DNA of 64,000 bases from Streptomyces sp. R41 (GCF_041053055.1 NZ_CP163443.1:10027001-10091000), one strand, 5' to 3'. Positions 23,966 through 33,199 are shown, counted from the first letter of the stretch. Program-made: numbers and translations. The notes: a model not told the origin generated them from the letters alone.

Positions 23966-25147
23966 ATGGACATCGACGCGCTCCGCAAGGACACCCCGGG
24001 CACGGCGAACCGCGTCCACCTCAACAACGCCGGGGCCGGTTTGCTCTCCCGGCAGACCCTCGAGGCGATGACCTCCCATCTGGAGCTCGAAGCGGCCATC
24101 GGCGGATACGAGGCGGCAGGCCAGGAGCGGGAGAGAATCGACGGCACCTACACGAACATCGCCCGGCTGGTGGGCGGACGGGCTGACGAGATCGCGCTGT
24201 TCGACAACTCCACCCACGCGTGGAACGCCGCCTTCTACTCCATGACCTTCGAGCCCGGCGACCGCATCCTGACCGGCCGGGCCGAGTACGGCAGCAATGT
24301 GCTGGCCTACCTGCAGGTCGCCCAGCGGACCGGCGCCGAGATCGTCGTGGTCCCCGACGACGAGTCCGGACAGCTCGACACTGCGGCCCTGGCCAACCTG
24401 ATCGACGAGCGCACCAAGCTGGTCGGCGTCAGCCACATCCCCACCAGCGGCGGCCTGATCAACCCGGCGGCCGACATCGGCAGGATCGCTCGGGCGGCCG
24501 GCGTGCCCTTCCTGCTGGACGCCACACAGTCCGTGGGGCAACTCCCCGTCGACGTCGCCGAGATCGGCTGCGACATGCTCACCGCCACCGGCCGCAAGTT
24601 CCTGCGCGGACCGCGAGGAATCGGCTTCCTGTGGGTTCGCCCGGAGGCCCTGGAGTACCTCGACCCGTTCGTCACCGAGATCGAGGCCGCCACCTGGGAC
24701 GGCGATCGTGGCTTCACCTGGCACGACGGCGCGCGGCGCTTCGCGACCTGGGAGGTGAGCTACGCCAACGTCCTCGGGCTGGACGCGGCCGTGGTCCAGG
24801 CCCTTGACCTCGGCCTGGACCAGATCGGCAAGCGAGCCGTCGCCCTCGGCGCGTACCTGCGCGACCGGCTTGAGGCGTTGCCCGGCGTCACCACGTACGA
24901 CCTGGGCCGGGACCGGTGTGCCATCGTGACCGCCAAGGTCGACGCCGTACCCACGGCCGACGTCGCCTCGGCACTCGCGCAGCGCGGCATCAATGTCACC
25001 ACGACATTCCCTGAACACACTCAGTTCGACACCGAGAACCGGGGCGTCCACCCCCTGGTGCGCCTCTCCCCGCACTACTACAACACCGATGGCGAACTCG
25101 ACCGGGCTGTCGAGGTCTTCGCCGAACTCGCCCACGCGGCCGGCTGA
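23966..25147 (+). CDS. Aminotransferase class V (cysteine desulfurase/SufS-like fold)
   Basis: This is a 393-residue PLP enzyme. PLP-site features are the HLNNAGAGL start, ATQSVGQLPVDV with the PLP-ring Asp/Gln, and the lysine in TATGRKFLRGPRG that forms the internal aldimine. The catalytic Cys loop of true cysteine desulfurases is not obvious, so it may be an isopenicillin-N-epimerase-like or kynureninase-like member. ATG 23966 is the best start, but the ribosome binding site is weak. It stands alone; the reaction cannot be named. Confidence 0.82.
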   Translation: MDIDALRKDTPGTANRVHLNNAGAGLLSRQTLEAMTSHLELEAAIGGYEAAGQERERIDGTYTNIARLVGGRADEIALFDNSTHAWNAAFYSMTFEPGDRILTGRAEYGSNVLAYLQVAQRTGAEIVVVPDDESGQLDTAALANLIDERTKLVGVSHIPTSGGLINPAADIGRIARAAGVPFLLDATQSVGQLPVDVAEIGCDMLTATGRKFLRGPRGIGFLWVRPEALEYLDPFVTEIEAATWDGDRGFTWHDGARRFATWEVSYANVLGLDAAVVQALDLGLDQIGKRAVALGAYLRDRLEALPGVTTYDLGRDRCAIVTAKVDAVPTADVASALAQRGINVTTTFPEHTQFDTENRGVHPLVRLSPHYYNTDGELDRAVEVFAELAHAAG

Positions 25148-25208
25148 CCGAGTGCCATGTCCCATTGGTCGCAACTGTTAGGGATACGACACACCGTGCC
25201 AGGGGCGC

Positions 25209-25898
25209 CTACGCCAACCCCGCCCGGCCCCCGATGCGTGCCGTCGCCCGGACCGGGGCTCCGTCCGCCCCGGGCAGGTGCAGCGGGAAGAGGAACACCT
25301 CCACCAGGCTGCCCGCAGCCTGCGCGTCGGCGACGTGGCCTAGATGCGTCAGGTTCTCGGCGATCACGCCTTCCGTGCCGCACAGGATGCGGTGGGCCGG
25401 AAGATCGGTGCCGCCCGTGGGGTCCACGCTCAGCGCGTCGATGCCGACGGTGCGGACGCCCGCGTTGACGACGGCCTGGGCCGCCTCGGGTGTGAGCCAG
25501 GGATGCGCCAGGTAGTGGTCCGTTCCCCAGTACGCCGACCAGCCGGTGGCCAGCAGGAGGATCGCGCCGGGCCACAGGCGCAGGAGGGCCAGCGCGGGCG
25601 CGAGCAGGTCGGGGGTGATCGGGGCCCGCGCCGGGAGGCCGCGGACGTCGGCGACGACCGCGGGCCCCGCGAACCGCTCCAGCGGCAGTTCGTCCAACGT
25701 GGGCCATGCCTCGTCCACGTGGTACGGCGCGTCGACATGCGTTCCGGACTGCGAACCCATGTGCAGCCGCAGGACGTTGACGCCGTGCTCGGCGACCCGC
25801 AGCGCGCGGTCCACTTCCACCTGCGGGTCACCGGGATAGACGGGCATCCCGGTGACCAGGGGGACGGAGAGATCGAGCCAGGACTCCATCACATTCAT
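25209..25898 (-). CDS. Cyclase-family (kynurenine formamidase-like) metal hydrolase
   Basis: This is a 229-residue protein of the KynB/isatin hydrolase fold. The manganese/zinc motif HxGTHVDAPxH is present as SQSGTHVDAPYHVDE near residue 50. Further family segments are PAHRILCGTEGVIAENLTHL. Members hydrolyse aryl formamides, isatin or related lactam/amide bonds. AAGGA precedes ATG 25898. It follows an NCS1 permease gene after 14 bp, so the pair probably imports and opens a ring or amide compound. Confidence 0.82.
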   Translation of the reverse strand: MNVMESWLDLSVPLVTGMPVYPGDPQVEVDRALRVAEHGVNVLRLHMGSQSGTHVDAPYHVDEAWPTLDELPLERFAGPAVVADVRGLPARAPITPDLLAPALALLRLWPGAILLLATGWSAYWGTDHYLAHPWLTPEAAQAVVNAGVRTVGIDALSVDPTGGTDLPAHRILCGTEGVIAENLTHLGHVADAQAAGSLVEVFLFPLHLPGADGAPVRATARIGGRAGLA

Positions 25899-25912
25899 GT
25901 CCTTCGCGGGCT

Positions 25913-27496
25913 TCAGTTGCTCTCGACGGCGAGCACCGGCTGCGTGCCGTCGGTCTCCGTGCCGGGGCCGGTGATCGGCGGCACCGGCACGTCGACCGTA
26001 CGGGCCAGCCGCGCACCCTCGGGTCCGTAGACGGCCCGGGGTTCGGGGAAGAGCCGCAGCAGGGCCAGGAACAGGACGGCGGCGACGGCCAGCGACAGCG
26101 GCAGGCTGATGTCGATGCCGTTCGCCAGGTCGCCCAGCGGACCGACGAACTGCCCGGGGATGTTGGTGAACAGCACACCGATCACCGCGGACACCCACCA
26201 GGCGGTCATGCCCCGCCAGTTCCAGCCGTGTGTGAACCAGTAACGGCCGCCGCGCTGGCGGCGGTTGAAGACCTGGAGCGCGTCCGGGTCGTACCAGCCG
26301 CGCCGGGTGTAGAAGCCGAGGATCATCACGACCATCCACGGAGTCGTGCAGGTGATGATCATCGTGGCGAACGTCGAGATGGACTGCACCAGGTCGAAGC
26401 CGAAGCGCCCGACGAAGATGAACGCGATCGACAACACGCCGACCAGGAAGGTCGCCTGGACCCGCGACAGACGCGGGAACACCGACGAGAAGTCCAGCCC
26501 GGTTCCGTACAGCGACGTCGTTCCGGTCGACATGCCGCCGATCAGCGCGAGCAGACACACCGGCAGGAAGAACCAGCTCGGCGAGATGGCCAGCAGCCCG
26601 CCCACGAAGTCGGGGGCGGCCGGGTCGACGTACTTCGGAGCCTTGGTCGCGATGATGCTCGCGGTCGCGAGTCCGAAGACGAACGGCAGCAGGGTCGCGA
26701 TCTGGGAGAGGAACGCGGCGCCGACGACCTTGCGGCGCGGCGCGTTCGCCGGGATGTAGCGCGACCAGTCGCCCAGGAAGGCGCCGAAGGAGACCGGGTT
26801 CGACAGCACGATCAGCGCCGAGCCGATGAAGGAGGGCCAGAACAGCGCCTGCGTCGCCGAGTCGGCGGAGGCCGTGAAGACACCGGCGTACGACGGGTCG
26901 AAGTCGCCGGCGAAGGCGATCGCGCCGAGCAGGAACAGCACGGTCGCCGAGGTCACCGCGATCTTGTTGACGAACAGCATGAACCGGAAGCCGTACACGC
27001 ACACCGCGAGCACCAGAGCGCCGAACAGTGCGTACGCGACGACGTACGACAGCGTGCTGCGCTCCAGGCCGAACAGCCGGTGCGCGCCGCCGACCAGGGC
27101 GTCGCCGGAGCTCCACACCGAGATCGAGAAGAACGCGATGGCCGTGAGAAGCGAGAGGAACGAGCCGACGACTCGGCCGTGCACACCCAGGTGCGCGGAG
27201 GAGGCGACCGCGTTGTTCGTGCCGTTGACCGGGCCGAACACCGCCATCGGGCACAGGATCAGCGCGCCGACGACGACTCCGAGGAGTGTCGCCGCGAGCC
27301 CCTGCCAGAAGGAGAGGCCGAAGAGGATGGGGAAGGCCCCCAGGACGCAGGTGGAGAAGGTGTTCGCACCGCCGAAGGCGACCCTGAACAGGTCGAGCGG
27401 CGATGCGGTGCGGTCGGCGTCGGGGATGCGCTCGACGCCGTAGGTCTCCACCTCGGTGAGGGACGGCGACGCTGTGGCGGGGGAGTTCTCGGACAA
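25913..27496 (-). CDS. NCS1-family permease (purine/cytosine/hydantoin type)
   Basis: This is a 527-residue transporter with about 12 membrane helices. NCS1 features are the N-terminal FRVAFGGANTFSTCVLGA, GPVNGTNNAVASSAHLGVHG and LGDWSRYIPANA. NCS1 proteins bring in nucleobases, hydantoins, allantoin or related rings with H+ or Na+. The start is TTG 27496 with GGAG five bases upstream; later GTG codons lack a ribosome binding site. The partner cyclase-family hydrolase suggests an N-heterocycle as substrate, which is an inference. Confidence 0.85.
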   Translation of the reverse strand: MSENSPATASPSLTEVETYGVERIPDADRTASPLDLFRVAFGGANTFSTCVLGAFPILFGLSFWQGLAATLLGVVVGALILCPMAVFGPVNGTNNAVASSAHLGVHGRVVGSFLSLLTAIAFFSISVWSSGDALVGGAHRLFGLERSTLSYVVAYALFGALVLAVCVYGFRFMLFVNKIAVTSATVLFLLGAIAFAGDFDPSYAGVFTASADSATQALFWPSFIGSALIVLSNPVSFGAFLGDWSRYIPANAPRRKVVGAAFLSQIATLLPFVFGLATASIIATKAPKYVDPAAPDFVGGLLAISPSWFFLPVCLLALIGGMSTGTTSLYGTGLDFSSVFPRLSRVQATFLVGVLSIAFIFVGRFGFDLVQSISTFATMIITCTTPWMVVMILGFYTRRGWYDPDALQVFNRRQRGGRYWFTHGWNWRGMTAWWVSAVIGVLFTNIPGQFVGPLGDLANGIDISLPLSLAVAAVLFLALLRLFPEPRAVYGPEGARLARTVDVPVPPITGPGTETDGTQPVLAVESN

Positions 27497-27659
27497 GGGG
27501 GCTCCAGCGAAGTGCCTGTATCGGAAGGGCGATGGAGCGCGTCGTGGCGCCGGGGAGGGATGGCCGGTTGTCGCTGCTGGGGTGTGCGGCGTGAGCGGAT
27601 GCCGTCCTTGTGGGATCTGCCGACGCTATGGCGGTGCGGCCGCCTCGCAACAGGAGGCG

Positions 27660-27693
27660 AATCATCCATCTTTCCCGCCCGAGATGGAGGATT
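27660..27693 (-). terminator. Hairpin after the F420-oxidoreductase gene
   Basis: Arms AATCATCCATCT (27660-27671) and AGATGGAGGATT (27682-27693) pair with one mismatch around a 10-nt loop, 28 bp after the stop at 27721. No U run is visible, as is common in Streptomyces. Confidence 0.5.
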
Positions 27694-27720
27694 GGTCCAC
27701 CGGGTGGGATGGTCGGCGGC

Positions 27721-28218
27721 TCAGCCGGGCCGGTCGGCCTCCCGTGCGGCGCGCCAGCCGTGCCACCGGTGGACGGTGATCGCGATCACCGGGCCGTCCG
27801 GTGGCTGCGAGCGGTACGGCGCGTACTTCTCCCGCAGCAGGGCGATCGCCGCGGCGTACTCGTCCCGGACGCGGAACTCCGACGCGTCGGGCGGCAGGAT
27901 ACGGGCGTCGCCGTCCGCCCGTACCCACCACAGCCGGTCCCAGTCCTCGTCGTACGCGTCCACGAGCAGGCAGACGGCCGGGTGGGCGGCGATGTTGCGC
28001 AGCCGCTTCAGTCGCGCTGATCTCTTGGGCTTCCGGTCGACGGCGGTGACGATCTCATCGCCGCGCCGCGCGAAATCGCCGTACCGCGCGCAGACGCCGT
28101 GCTGCGCGAACACGACCGGCACCAAGTGGGGGCGCCCCTCGGCGTCCACCGTCGCCAGGCGCGCCACCCGTGCCGTCAGAAACCGGCGGCGCGCCTCGTC
28201 CTCGTCCATGTCCGGCAC
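27721..28218 (-). CDS. TIGR03668-like PPOX-class F420-dependent oxidoreductase
   Basis: This is a split-barrel flavin/F420 protein of 165 residues (RVARLATVDAEGRPHLVPVVFAQ; KPKRSARLKRLRNIAAHPAVCLLVDAYDEDWDRLWWVRADG). The family is frequent in F420-using actinobacteria. I choose GTG 28218 because GGAG lies six bases before it; ATG 28209 is in the same frame. The next upstream gene is an LLM F420-dependent oxidoreductase, 33 bp away on the same strand. Confidence 0.82.
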   Translation of the reverse strand: MPDMDEDEARRRFLTARVARLATVDAEGRPHLVPVVFAQHGVCARYGDFARRGDEIVTAVDRKPKRSARLKRLRNIAAHPAVCLLVDAYDEDWDRLWWVRADGDARILPPDASEFRVRDEYAAAIALLREKYAPYRSQPPDGPVIAITVHRWHGWRAAREADRPG

Positions 28219-28251
28219 GGTGGGCTCCGTATCCCCGGCGACCGGGCGCGG

Positions 28252-29079
28252 TCAGCGGTAGGCGGACGCGGCTTCGGCCAGCTCGTCCAGCGTGCCCAGC
28301 GTCTGGTCCTTCGGCCGGGTCGGCAGATAGAGCAGTACGCGTTCGACGCCGAGTTCCGCGTAGATGTCGAGGGACTCACGGTCGTGCCGGGCCGCGTACA
28401 CCACCACGGCCGGCCGGTCACCGGCGATCTCGCGCATGCGGTCGATCCGCGCGCCGAGCTCCTTGGGCGGTACGCCGCTGGGCATCCACGCCGTCCCGTA
28501 CTCGGCGACGCGGGCGAAGGCGCGGTCGCTGTTGCCGCCGACCCAGAGCGGTGGGTACGGCTGCTGGACCGGCTTGGGCCAGCTGTAGACCGGGTCGAAG
28601 TCGACGAACTCGCCGTGGAACCCGGCCTCGTCCTTGGTCCACAGTTCGATGATCGCGCGGATCCGCTCGTCCATCAGTCGGCCGCGCTTGGCCGGATCCG
28701 TCCCGTGGTTGCGCATCTCCTCCCGGTTCCAGCCGGCGCCGACACCGAACACGGCACGGCCGCCGGAGACCAGATCGAGGCTGGCCACTTCCTTCGCGGT
28801 GATGATCGGATCACGCTCGACCACCAGCGCGATCCCGGTGCCCAGGAGCAGTTCGCGGGTCACGGAGGCGACCGCGGCGAGTGCCACGAACGGGTCGAGC
28901 GTGCGGTAGTACACGCGCGGCAGATCACCCCCTGCCGGGTACGGCGTCTCCCGCTTCACCGGAATGTGCGTGTGCTCGGCCAGCAGCAGCGCGTCGAACC
29001 CGCGCTCCTCCAGGGCCGGTCCGAGCGCCGCCGGACCGATGCCCTCGTCGGTGAGAAACGTCGACACCCCGAACTTCAT
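28252..29079 (-). CDS. LLM-class F420-dependent oxidoreductase
   Basis: This is a 275-residue luciferase-like TIM barrel (MKFGVSTFLTDEG; ALLLAEHTHIPV; LVSGGRAVFGVGAGWNREEM; PPLWVGGNSDRAFARVAEYG). It fits the TIGR03619 group that transfers hydride with reduced F420. The substrate is unknown. It probably forms a two-gene unit with the PPOX protein downstream. Confidence 0.87.
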   Translation of the reverse strand: MKFGVSTFLTDEGIGPAALGPALEERGFDALLLAEHTHIPVKRETPYPAGGDLPRVYYRTLDPFVALAAVASVTRELLLGTGIALVVERDPIITAKEVASLDLVSGGRAVFGVGAGWNREEMRNHGTDPAKRGRLMDERIRAIIELWTKDEAGFHGEFVDFDPVYSWPKPVQQPYPPLWVGGNSDRAFARVAEYGTAWMPSGVPPKELGARIDRMREIAGDRPAVVVYAARHDRESLDIYAELGVERVLLYLPTRPKDQTLGTLDELAEAASAYR

Positions 29080-29130
29080 TCGCGACCACCTCGTCTCGTC
29101 GGCACCTTGGTGCCAGTGTGGCGCGGTTCG

Positions 29131-29682
29131 TCACTCCTCGTCGGACGGAGCGTCTTCCGGTTCGGCGTCGGGGCCCTGTGCCCGGACCCGCTGGACGTGC
29201 TCGAGTGAGTCGCGCAGCTCGGTGAGCCAGTCGTCGGTGTGCCGCTGCACGAGGCGTACGCACCAGGCGAGGGCGTCGCTGCGGCTGCGGGCGACACCGG
29301 CGGCGACGAGGGTGTCGAGGACCTGGCGTTCGGGCTGGCGCAACCGGGTCATGACCGGCGCGGCGATGTGCGTGAACAGCGCGCGCTCGTCGCCGCACTC
29401 CACACCCCAGGAGACCTTCTTGCGGAACCGGTGCTCGGCCTCGCGCGCCACCGCGACCCGGCTCTCGCGGGTGCGCTCCCGGAATTCCTGGATGCGTGAC
29501 TGGACGGCCGCCTCCTTCTCGGCGTCCGAGGCGCCTTCGGTGAGCCGGGGCTCGGGGATGCGGCCGATGACCGTGATCTCCTCACGGTCGACCGTCACCT
29601 CCGCGAGGCTCTCGAAGAGATCGTCGGGCAAGCGGCCGGCGAACCAGCCGCGCAGCTTCTCGTGCTGCTCCGTTGTAATCAT
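29131..29682 (-). CDS. Conserved actinobacterial hypothetical protein
   Basis: I cannot assign a function. This is a 183-residue soluble protein: an acidic N-terminus ([18 protein letters not shown]), a strand segment [12 protein letters not shown], a long charged helix with [24 protein letters not shown] and a helical tail that could be RHH- or DNA-binding-like ([28 protein letters not shown]). The latter phrase resembles RHH motifs that end in RSEALAWAV. The start ATG 29682 sits within GTAATCA repeats, so autoregulation is possible. Confidence 0.7.
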   Translation of the reverse strand: MITTEQHEKLRGWFAGRLPDDLFESLAEVTVDREEITVIGRIPEPRLTEGASDAEKEAAVQSRIQEFRERTRESRVAVAREAEHRFRKKVSWGVECGDERALFTHIAAPVMTRLRQPERQVLDTLVAAGVARSRSDALAWCVRLVQRHTDDWLTELRDSLEHVQRVRAQGPDAEPEDAPSDEE

Positions 29683-29689
29683 GTAATCA
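29675..29689. promoter_or_regulatory. Two direct GTAATCA repeats at the start codon
   Basis: GTAATCA occurs at 29675-29681 and 29683-29689, 8 bp apart, covering the ATG of the preceding hypothetical gene. The spacing suits a small dimeric DNA-binding protein acting on its own gene. Confidence 0.35.
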
Positions 29690-29991
29690 CCATTACTCCG
29701 TTGCTCGGCATATGCAAGGGCCTCCGCCATGGGCTGAAGCGGAATGTTTCAGGCCTATTGCCGAGCCAGGGGAATCCGGCCAGGAAGGCGCTTCCTGTGA
29801 TCAACAACCGCCCAGTTCTGGGGCTTGAACTTTCGAATTCCGTAACTTCGCGCCACTGTTTCAACACTCAAAGTTACCGAAACGCATGGGGTCGATGTGT
29901 GTTTCCGGTGCGGACTCGGCAGACTCGCGCTCGCCGATCCGGCAATCAACCGAGCCGGTATGGCATTCAATCGAGCGGAAGGATGCACACA
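29683..29991. other. 309-bp divergent control region with AdpA-box match
   Basis: TGGCCGGATT (minus strand, 29773-29782) fits the AdpA consensus TGGCSNGWWY at every position and lies about 210 bp before the inhibitor gene. Next to it is a small inverted repeat CAGGAAG-GCG-CTTCCTG (29781-29797). The region 29810-29900 is AT-richer and probably contains the inhibitor promoter. Confidence 0.45.
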
Positions 29992-30426
29992 ATGCCGACC
30001 ACCGCGCGCTGGGCAGCGACTCTCACCCTGACGGCCACCGCCGTCTGTGGACCCATGGTCGGGTCCGCCCACGCGGCCCCGAGCCTCGGTCCGTCCGGGC
30101 TCTACGCCCCCTCGGCCCTGGTGCTCACCACCGGCCACGGCAACAGCGCGGCCACCGTCACTCCGGAACGGGCGGTCACCCTGAACTGCGCCCCGACCGC
30201 CTCCGGCACCCACCCCGCCGCCGGCCTGGCCTGCGCCGAACTCCGTGGAGCCGGCGGCGACTTCGACGCCTTGACCGTCAGAGACGGGGCCTTCTGTACG
30301 AAGCAGTTCGACCCCGTGGTCGTCACCGTCGACGGCGTCTGGCAGGGCAAGCGCGTCTCGTACGAGCGCACCTTCGCCAACGAGTGCGTGAAGAACTCCT
30401 ACGGGATGACGGTCTTCACGTTCTGA
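29992..30426 (+). CDS. Subtilisin inhibitor-like (SSI) secreted protease inhibitor
   Basis: This is a 144-residue preprotein. A signal peptide of about 32 residues ends in GSAHA|APSL. The mature part has the SSI four-Cys pattern ([28 protein letters not shown]) and the signature [20 protein letters not shown]. In SSI the P1 residue follows Cys by two; here CTKQF places Lys at P1, so trypsin-like and similar proteases are the likely targets. ATG 29992 is chosen because GGAAGGA lies eight bases upstream. In Streptomyces such inhibitors control extracellular proteases during mycelium turnover. Confidence 0.92.
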   Translation: MPTTARWAATLTLTATAVCGPMVGSAHAAPSLGPSGLYAPSALVLTTGHGNSAATVTPERAVTLNCAPTASGTHPAAGLACAELRGAGGDFDALTVRDGAFCTKQFDPVVVTVDGVWQGKRVSYERTFANECVKNSYGMTVFTF

Positions 30427-30603
30427 GGGACCGGGATCGCGCGGTTCTCGTGAACGTCGATCGAGGTCCGTAACTGGGGAGTGCGGGCCCCGTCGCGGGG
30501 CGCCACGCGATTTCGCACCGGGGGTCGGCCGGACAGAGTGGGGCTGTCGGCCGGCCCTCGGCATTTGTATGTGCTCTTCGCGTTGCCTTTTGCGGCAGGT
30601 CTG

Positions 30604-30996
30604 TCAGGGCGGTTCCGGCAGCGGTGGGAAACGGTCGAGCAGGCCCGAGGCGTGCAGCAGACGGTGGATGCGAGGGTGGTCGCAGACGATGCGGAGGCGC
30701 CCGCCACGTTCCCGCGCTCGGGTGTCCGCGCGGCACAGCACCCGCAGGCCGGAGCAGTCGAAGAAGTCGACCCGGCGCAGATCGACCAGCACGTCCGGCC
30801 CGGGGCCGGTGGTAGCGGCCACCAGGTGCTCGGCCAGGAAATCCGCCGTCGCGATGTCCATCTCGCCGCAGACCTCGACCACGGTGAACGAGCCGCGCCG
30901 AAAGCTCCTTGCGTAGGCATTGGCCGGAGGCGGCCCGGATTCGGCAGCCGTGCCCTCGGGAGGATCGGCGGCACGATCGCGGGACTCCGGCGGCAT
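30604..30996 (-). CDS. STAS-domain anti-sigma factor antagonist
   Basis: This is a 130-residue protein, mostly one STAS domain after a disordered 35-residue N-terminus. The phosphorylatable Ser is in FFDCSGLRVL, and VCGEMDIATADFLAEHL is typical. In the sigma-B-type partner switch an unphosphorylated STAS protein binds an RsbW-like kinase and frees the sigma factor. GGAG lies six bases before ATG 30996. No kinase gene is adjacent, so the partner is elsewhere. Confidence 0.88.
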   Translation of the reverse strand: MPPESRDRAADPPEGTAAESGPPPANAYARSFRRGSFTVVEVCGEMDIATADFLAEHLVAATTGPGPDVLVDLRRVDFFDCSGLRVLCRADTRARERGGRLRIVCDHPRIHRLLHASGLLDRFPPLPEPP

Positions 30997-31040
30997 GGTG
31001 GCTCCACCTCGGCGGGGGAGGGGCTGTTCGATCTCGGTAA

Positions 31041-31066
31041 TTACCCCGACACGGCCGGAACCATCC
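31041..31066 (-). promoter_or_regulatory. Sigma-B-like promoter before the STAS gene
   Basis: On the minus strand the sequence reads GGAT-N16-GGGTAA, one base from the Streptomyces stress consensus GnnTN14-16GGGTAY. The -10 lies about 45 bp before ATG 30996, giving a plausible leader. Confidence 0.45.
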
Positions 31067-31227
31067 ACACGGCGCCGCCCTCAAGATCTGGTTCACTCGA
31101 CCAGGTGAATTCAGCGGCGGATGTATTGACTCTCGAAGGCGCTACCGCCTCGACAAGCCCTGTTCAAGCAGCTGTTGTTGCGGTGGAGACCGGGAGGGAT
31201 CGGGAAGGGTGCCTCGGAGGCATCCGC

Positions 31228-32238
31228 TCAGCGCACCGGGGTCGCGATGCGCAGATGGGCCCCACCGGACGGCTGCGCGGCCTCGTCGCTGTGCCGGGTG
31301 ATGTCCGCCCACCACGAACCGCCCTCCTCCATGTGCCGCAGCAGGATGCCCTCGCGGATGGCCCAGGGGCAGATGGAGACCTTCTTCAGGCCCGTCAGTT
31401 TCATCGCCGTGTGCCCGACCACCGCACCGGCCAGGCTCTGGGCGGCCCGTGGCGCCGAGATGCCCGGCAGCAGCGCACGCTCCGCGGCCGTGAGCCGGGC
31501 CAGGCGGTCGAGTGAGCCGCGTAAGTCCGCCCGGTGCAACTCCCGTTCCACGAACGGGCCGTGACGTCCGGGCGATGCGCCGCACAACCGCGCCAGCTGC
31601 TGGAAGGTCCGTGAGGTCGCCACGGCGGTGCGCGGCCCCTCCCACCGGATCCGTGCGGCCACGTCCCGCAGCTGATGGCGTACGTTGCGGCGCAGCGCCT
31701 TGACGCTCTCCTCCGACGGCGGGTCCTGGCCCTCGAAGAACTCGCGGGTGAGCCGGCCCGCGCCGAGCGGCAGCGACGCCACGAAGTCCGGCAGCCTGCC
31801 CCGGCCGAACGCAACCTCCAGCGAACCGCCGCCGATGTCGAGGAGCGCGAGTGGCCCCGAACGCCAGCCCATCCAGCGGCGCGCCCCGAGGAACGTGAGC
31901 TCGGCCTCCACCTCGCCCGGCAGAGTGCACAGCCGCACTCCGGTCTCCGCGCGTACGGCGCGCAGCACCTCCTGACGGTTCGGGGCGTTGCGCACCACGG
32001 TGGTCGCGAAGGCCAACGGGCCCGCCGCGCCCCATCGTTGGGCCATGCCGCCCGCCGCACGCACAGCCTCGACCAGTTGCCCCACCGCCTCGTCGGGGAT
32101 CGGGCCACCGTGCGCCATCCGCTCGGACAGTCGCAGCCGCCACTTGGCGGTGTGCACCGGCAGCGGCAGCCCGCCCTCGGCATCCGCCACCACGAGCCGC
32201 ACCGTGTTCGACCCCACATCCAGCACACTCACCCGCAT
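31228..32238 (-). CDS. Ppx/GppA-family phosphatase (exopolyphosphatase-like)
   Basis: This is a 336-residue protein of the ASKHA fold. The first phosphate loop is VSVLDVGSNTVRLVV and the second is LALLDIGGGSLEVAFG, near residue 135. The E of FATTVVRNAPNRQEVL near residue 105 corresponds to the catalytic Glu region. Members split polyphosphate or pppGpp. It appears monocistronic; the next gene upstream is 200 bp away. Confidence 0.87.
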   Translation of the reverse strand: MRVSVLDVGSNTVRLVVADAEGGLPLPVHTAKWRLRLSERMAHGGPIPDEAVGQLVEAVRAAGGMAQRWGAAGPLAFATTVVRNAPNRQEVLRAVRAETGVRLCTLPGEVEAELTFLGARRWMGWRSGPLALLDIGGGSLEVAFGRGRLPDFVASLPLGAGRLTREFFEGQDPPSEESVKALRRNVRHQLRDVAARIRWEGPRTAVATSRTFQQLARLCGASPGRHGPFVERELHRADLRGSLDRLARLTAAERALLPGISAPRAAQSLAGAVVGHTAMKLTGLKKVSICPWAIREGILLRHMEEGGSWWADITRHSDEAAQPSGGAHLRIATPVR

Positions 32239-32437
32239 GCCGCTGCATGTACCCCCGGTGCTCCAGCGGCACGCCCCGCGTGCACCTTCGCGCCGTGCGA
32301 GCTGCGGATCGCGGAGATGCGATCGTCCTCGCCGCCGGCCCGGGGGCCGGCTCCCCGCTGGACACCCGTCTCCCGCCCGCCGTGCCCTGGCTCGTCCTCG
32401 CCGCGATCCCCCTGATGCCGATCGCGCCGCTGCCGTG

Positions 32438-32935
32438 TCACTCCGGGGCGCGCCAGGGGCGGAGCCTGGGCCACCAGCCGGGCACCGCTCGTCGGTAGCG
32501 CTCGTACTCCGCGCCGAATCTGTCGATCAGTTCCGGTTCCTCGTACCAGCGCGCGAACGCCGCCATCACGAGCCCCGCGATCGCGCCGTACCCCAGGAGT
32601 ACCGGCCGGGCGAGCAGCAGGGCCTGCCCGGCGATCGCCGCGACGACGGCCACGTACATCGGATTGCGGACATGCCGGTAGAGCCCGCCCACGACCAGGT
32701 GCTCCGTGGGCGCGACCGGCGCCGGGGTGCCGAGGCCCTCGGCGACGAACCGCGCGAAGGCGGACAGCAGGACCACCGCGCCCGCGACCAGTGGCACCAA
32801 GCCCAGCACGCGCACGGGCAGCCACCAGTGGCCGGCCCGCCAGCCGGTCAGCCACCAGGGGAGGAGGACGGCCACGGTGCCGGGAGCGAGCACCAGGAAG
32901 AGCGAGCTGCCGACCGCCGCCGCGGATCTGCGCAT
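32438..32935 (-). CDS. Isoprenylcysteine carboxyl methyltransferase-like membrane protein
   Basis: This is a membrane protein of 165 residues with four or five hydrophobic stretches and the ICMT/PEMT signature LVVGGLYRHVRNPMYVAVV plus RWYEEPELIDRFGAEYERYRR near the C-terminus, where S-adenosylmethionine binds in the family. Its substrate in bacteria is unknown. The start ATG 32935 has only a weak ribosome binding site; the frame remains open to 32998. Confidence 0.8.
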   Translation of the reverse strand: MRRSAAAVGSSLFLVLAPGTVAVLLPWWLTGWRAGHWWLPVRVLGLVPLVAGAVVLLSAFARFVAEGLGTPAPVAPTEHLVVGGLYRHVRNPMYVAVVAAIAGQALLLARPVLLGYGAIAGLVMAAFARWYEEPELIDRFGAEYERYRRAVPGWWPRLRPWRAPE

Positions 32936-33199
32936 ACGGCCACCATGGCGGCTGCGCGGCACGACGTAAACGGGCGCGGTCGGCGGGCGGCCGGTCACTG
33001 ACCAGTGGCGCCGGCGGGCAGTCGGTCACCGGCGTCGGCGGACAGCCCGTGACCGGCGTGTGCCGCCGGTCGGCAGCCCCTCTCCGGCCTTCGCCGGCCG
33101 GAGCGGACACGTCGCTGACATGCGCCGCCCGGAGCAGACACGTCACCGGTCCGAGTCGCCCGGGATGCCGACGCGGCCCAGGACCCGTAGCGATGGAGC

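Noticed and set aside
26228..28261. 677-codon plus-strand frame opposite the NCS1 permease
   Set aside because: Highly charged shadow frame without ribosome binding site; the minus strand encodes clear membrane helices.
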